Shown one piece after another: positions 6,896 to 9,521 of a stretch of DNA of 9,521 nt (its first letter is position 1; every line of letters starts with the position of its first letter). The position numbers and the translations under genes were made by a program. Under the pieces are notes generated by a model. The model had not been told where the DNA came from and made no database searches. It worked only from the letters and a program-made list of their open reading frames with translations. Location of the stretch: contig JAKABE010000094.1 in assembly GCA_021801945.1 (NCBI GenBank), positions 1 to 9,521 on the forward strand, given 5' to 3'. This DNA comes from Acidobacteriota bacterium (GTDB lineage: Bacteria; Acidobacteriota; Terriglobia; Terriglobales; Acidobacteriaceae).

Positions 6896-7335
6896 CAGTT
6901 CCCGCTTTGCAGCGGCATTTCAAAATGAATCTTGTAGAGGTCCGCGGACTTCGAAGACAATTCTGTCTTCCCGGCCGGATAGCCGTTCATCGTCAGAATG
7001 TACGCGATCAGTTGCGAAACCTGGACCGGCTTCAGCGATCCCGGCGTGGTCGCGGGCATCGTGGCCTGAATCTTAAGGTAGAGGTCGCCCGCCGTCATGC
7101 CCATCCAGTTCTGAAGAAAGGCATCGCCCTTTAGAGCGGGATTCTGGCCTGAGCCCTGGAGCGTGGCGCCGTGGCAGCTCGCGCATTGCTGCTTGTAGAG
7201 TGTCTGGCCCTGTGCGGCCTGGGCGGCAGTGTACACGCCGTCCCGCGTCGACGTGGCGTCCTGTGCAAAAAGCATCGCCGAAAAAACGGCGCACAGCGGC
7301 AGAAGAGCCCACAATACGGTATTCCCTTTAAGCAA
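6895..7335 (-). CDS. Exported monoheme cytochrome c
   Basis: A small class I c-type cytochrome of 146 residues acting as a periplasmic electron carrier. An N-terminal signal peptide (LKGNTVLWALLPLCAVFSAMLFA) is probably cut before QDATS. CASCH at 51-55 gives the covalent heme attachment cysteines C51 and C54 and the axial ligand H55. M93 in TMPATTPGSL is the likely second axial ligand, and VSQLIAYILTMNGYPAG is the typical C-terminal helix. The start is TTG at 7335, because AGGAG lies seven bases upstream and the signal peptide then begins immediately. An in-frame ATG at 7368 would add 11 residues of poor signal-peptide character, and the frame stays open further upstream without meaning. The gene is divergent from the PQQ-like propeller gene, and electron transfer between the two products is a reasonable inference. 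Confidence 0.88.
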   Translation of the reverse strand: MLKGNTVLWALLPLCAVFSAMLFAQDATSTRDGVYTAAQAAQGQTLYKQQCASCHGATLQGSGQNPALKGDAFLQNWMGMTAGDLYLKIQATMPATTPGSLKPVQVSQLIAYILTMNGYPAGKTELSSKSADLYKIHFEMPLQSGN

Positions 7336-7444
7336 ACGAAATCTCCTGTTCCCTATCCCTTCCCGCATCATCCTAACCAACCGGAAGCGGCTCTGTATAG
7401 TGCGCGGCCAACACTGAATGCGGCCCATCCTCACGGTCGCCGCG

Positions 7445-7466
7445 CGCGAACCGGAACGGGTTCGCG
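7445..7466. repeat. Perfect 8-bp inverted repeat in the cytochrome/propeller divergent region
   Basis: CGCGAACC (7445-7452) and GGTTCGCG (7459-7466) are exact reverse complements separated by six bases. The dyad sits about 110 bases upstream of the cytochrome start and about 235 bases upstream of the propeller start, between the two candidate promoters. It could be an operator for a dimeric regulator or an RNA stem-loop. No known regulator site is recognised, and GC-rich DNA gives some short dyads by chance. Confidence 0.4.
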
Positions 7467-7612
7467 TCTCCGCTGTCCCGGCCTCGCTCCGGCGCTCAAA
7501 CTCCCCGGCGACTGCTTGCCGCCAGCCCAACCGTGATCGGCAGAGATGCCGGCCAACTCCGCCGCCTCTCCCGCCCGGCGCAAACAACGCCGCTGCAACC
7601 CTGAGTTTTCCG

Positions 7613-7641
7613 TTGCAAATGGAACTTCGGTCTTGTATACA
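7613..7641 (+). promoter_or_regulatory. Promoter candidate for the PQQ-like propeller gene
   Basis: TTGCAA (7613-7618) and TATACA (7636-7641) are separated by exactly 17 bases, with four consensus matches in each hexamer. They lie in locally AT-richer sequence, and the expected transcript would have a leader of about 50 bases ending at the ATG at 7700. Confidence 0.35.
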
Positions 7642-7699
7642 GCACTGATACGGTTCATCCCCCTCTGATGGCTGCCAAAATTGGAGGTCAGGATTCTTC

Positions 7700-9427
7700 A
7701 TGCTCAGAATTCGAAGCGCTTTCTCTGGCGCTGTGTTTGGCGCCGCACTAACGCTGTTGCCCGCTCTCGCGGCGGGTGCGCCTCCGGCCGGCGGTCCAGC
7801 AGCACCTGGCGGCTTCCACCGGCCCCGGAAAGCTCCGTTAAATCCCTTGCGCAACATTCAGACAACGGTCACTGACGATTGGCTGGCCTTCGGCCACGAC
7901 CCGCAGCGCACCGGCTGGGACAATGGTGACGCCACGTTCACCCCCAAGAACGTCTCCCATCTCAAGCTCCTCTGGAGCACGCTGCTCCCCACCCCGCCGA
8001 GTCCGTTTGCCTCGCAAACCCTCACGGCGCCGGTGGTGGTTTCGGGCGTCCGAACCGCGCATGGAGTCAAAACGCTGGCCTTCACCATCTCCAGCAACAA
8101 CATCCTCTTCGCGATCGACGCCGATACGGGCAAGATTGTTTGGCAAAGATCCTTCTCCAACCCTCTCACGCCCGCTCGCCCCTCCAACTGGTTGTGTACC
8201 AACGCAGAGCAAGCAACCCCGGTCATCGACAAGAAAAAAGGCGTCCTCTATTTCACCACCAGCGACGGCGATCTGCGCGCCGCCTCGCTGGCCGATGGCC
8301 GCCCCATGCTCACGCCCACCCGGATCGATCCGCCCTTCAGCCGGAACTGGAGTCTCGATCTGGTGGGGAACTGGGTATACACGAGCGGCGGACGCGGCTG
8401 CGGCGGCGAACCTGGCGATCCCACAGTGTCGGGCAATGTCGATGCCGCGAATGTGAGCGATCCGGCGCATGTCACCGTGCAAACGGTCTATACCTCCCAT
8501 GGCAAGTTCGCCGGGCCCTGGGACCGCGGCGGACCGGTGCTGGGCCCGGAGGGAGTGTATGTGTCCACCGCCGACGGCCGCTACGATCCCGCCTCGGGCT
8601 TCTTCGCCGAGTCCGTCGTTGCCGTCCAGCTTGGCGGAAAGGGCATAGCCGACAGCTTTACCCCTTCGGACTGGCGCTTATTGACCGCCCGCGACTACGA
8701 CCTCGGCGCGGGCAGCCCGGTTATCTTCCCCTTCCACGGCCGCGCTTTGCTGGCCATCGGTGCCAAGCAGGGGATTGAATATCTCCTCGACGCCGATCAG
8801 TTGGGCGGCTTCGACCACGCCACGCCCCTCTATGCCACACCCAAGCTCGGCAACGATGCACACCGGCTCGATGCATACGGCATCTGGGGTGGCGCCGCTA
8901 CCTGGGCGAACTCTAAGGGCGACCGCTTCATCTATGTCCCCATGTGGAATGCCCCCTCCAAGGACGTACCCTCCTTCCCCCATGTCAATGGCGACGTCGC
9001 TCAGGGCAGCATCATGGCCTTCCAGGTCCTTGAGAACCACGGCAAGTTCTCCCTCCAACCGGCGTGGATCTCGGGCGTGGCTCAGGCGCCAGACTCGCCT
9101 AGCGTTGCCGGCGGGGTGGTTTTCGAGATCGGCTCAGGAGAACAGACCATTCAAAGGCCCCCCGCGGCGATCCGCAACCTGCTCCGCACTTCAGGTTTCA
9201 AGAACGGCATGGCCGCCTTTGACAAATACCGCAACACCCCCGTGGGCCACCAGATCCTCTATGCCTTCGATGCCCAGACCGGCAAGCAGCTCTATTCCAG
9301 TAGGAACATCCTGAAGAGCTGGGACCATTTCAACCAGCCCGTCATCTCCGATGGCAAGGTATTCGTCGTCTCCTACGATGCGCACATTTATGCCTTCGGA
9401 CTGAAGAAGGAGAGAAAGAATAGATGA
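7700..9427 (+). CDS. Exported PQQ-binding-like beta-propeller repeat protein
   Basis: This 575-residue protein starts with a signal peptide (basic LRIRS, hydrophobic stretch about 8-25, cut near AAG/APPAGG), followed by a Pro/Gly-rich linker and a propeller from about 60 to the end. The propeller entry is DWLAFGHDPQRTGW....TPKNVSHLKLLWS (60-93), the classic start of PQQ-type quinoprotein repeats. Blade signatures include LFAIDADTGKIVWQRSF (136-152), EYLLDADQLGG (360-370) and LYAFDAQTGKQLYSS (520-534), plus a final FVVSYDAHIYAFGL. Cysteines C166 and C234 could pair after export. Propellers of this type may be PQQ-dependent dehydrogenases or structural (BamB-like) domains. I cannot identify a complete PQQ ligand and catalytic set, so enzyme activity is inference, helped by the divergent cytochrome c gene. 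The ATG at 7700 has AGGA six bases and GGAGG twelve bases upstream. Confidence 0.85.
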   Translation: MLRIRSAFSGAVFGAALTLLPALAAGAPPAGGPAAPGGFHRPRKAPLNPLRNIQTTVTDDWLAFGHDPQRTGWDNGDATFTPKNVSHLKLLWSTLLPTPPSPFASQTLTAPVVVSGVRTAHGVKTLAFTISSNNILFAIDADTGKIVWQRSFSNPLTPARPSNWLCTNAEQATPVIDKKKGVLYFTTSDGDLRAASLADGRPMLTPTRIDPPFSRNWSLDLVGNWVYTSGGRGCGGEPGDPTVSGNVDAANVSDPAHVTVQTVYTSHGKFAGPWDRGGPVLGPEGVYVSTADGRYDPASGFFAESVVAVQLGGKGIADSFTPSDWRLLTARDYDLGAGSPVIFPFHGRALLAIGAKQGIEYLLDADQLGGFDHATPLYATPKLGNDAHRLDAYGIWGGAATWANSKGDRFIYVPMWNAPSKDVPSFPHVNGDVAQGSIMAFQVLENHGKFSLQPAWISGVAQAPDSPSVAGGVVFEIGSGEQTIQRPPAAIRNLLRTSGFKNGMAAFDKYRNTPVGHQILYAFDAQTGKQLYSSRNILKSWDHFNQPVISDGKVFVVSYDAHIYAFGLKKERKNR

Positions 9428-9453
9428 AGCGCTAGTGTAGTCCGCCGTTAATT

Positions 9454-9521
9454 TCATCTTTTATGCAGAGCGGCGCGGGCGCGGGTGACCTTTTCCAGGA
9501 TGTCGCTGGCCTTGGCAGTCC
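9454..9521 (-). CDS. C-terminal fragment of an unidentified protein, running off the right edge
   Basis: On the minus strand the last 68 bases read TAKASDILEKVTRARAALHKR followed by TGA at 9454-9456. The residues form an amphipathic, helix-like, charged C-terminus. The codons (GCC, AAG, AGC, GAC, ATC, CTG, GTC, CGC) match the usage of neighbouring genes, while the other two minus-strand frames read implausibly. It would converge with the propeller gene, leaving only 26 bases between their stops. The fragment is too short to name. Confidence 0.5.
   Translation of the reverse strand, partial: TAKASDILEKVTRARAALHKR

Larger units (their letters stand above)
7336..7699. other. Divergent control region between cytochrome c and the PQQ-like propeller gene
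   Basis: This 364-base region has no supportable gene, although the minus-strand frame is open throughout. It contains the cytochrome ribosome site (CTCCT on the plus strand at 7343-7347), a TATACA on the minus strand (7394-7399) without a good -35 partner, an 8-6-8 inverted repeat at 7445-7466, a plus-strand promoter candidate at 7613-7641, and the propeller's ribosome-site region (GGAGG at 7683-7687, AGGA at 7690-7693). Confidence 0.5.

Noticed and set aside
7372..7857. Long upstream extension of the cytochrome frame
   Set aside because: Arg/Gly/Ala-rich with no motif, it would bury the signal peptide internally, and it overlaps the propeller's signal sequence.
1..9521. Mobile elements, CRISPR arrays, tRNA/rRNA genes, and phage or defence systems
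   Set aside because: No transposase or integrase, no repeat-spacer pattern, no tRNA-like cloverleaf and no defence-type domain was found; the window looks like ordinary core and accessory metabolism.

Overview
The window reads as chromosomal DNA from a GC-rich, Gram-negative bacterium. The most likely source is an acidobacterium (Terriglobia-like); this is an inference from protein style, not a tested assignment. Supporting signs are an outer-membrane beta-barrel protein, exported c-type cytochrome and PQQ-type propeller proteins, and several likely TTG starts behind strong Shine-Dalgarno sites. I see no phage genes, insertion sequences, CRISPR arrays, tRNA or rRNA.

Layout, left to right. 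(1) 183-1842, minus strand: a 14-helix drug/H+ antiporter of the DHA2 (EmrB/QacA) type. It is interrupted near its N-terminus by one extra base in a T run at 1657-1659. (2) 2157-2939, plus strand: a classical short-chain dehydrogenase, divergent from the transporter. (3) 3038-3496, minus strand: single-stranded DNA-binding protein. (4) 3858-4538, plus strand: a membrane-anchored YdcF/DUF218 protein, behind a near-consensus promoter. (5) 4602-5318, plus strand: a small outer-membrane beta-barrel protein. (6) 5553-6812, plus strand: glgC, ADP-glucose pyrophosphorylase of glycogen synthesis. (7) 6895-7335, minus strand: an exported monoheme cytochrome c. (8) 7700-9427, plus strand: an exported PQQ-like beta-propeller protein, divergent from the cytochrome. 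(9) 9454-9521, minus strand: the C-terminal end of an unidentified gene.

The genes mostly alternate in strand and look like single-gene units rather than one operon. The clearest functional pairing is the divergent cytochrome c and PQQ-like propeller. Both are exported and they share a 364-base control region containing an 8-6-8 dyad, which suggests a periplasmic quinoprotein oxidation module with its own electron acceptor. I found no convincing novel system. The points most worth a second look are the transporter frameshift, the divergent cytochrome/propeller pair and its dyad, and the reassigned TTG starts.
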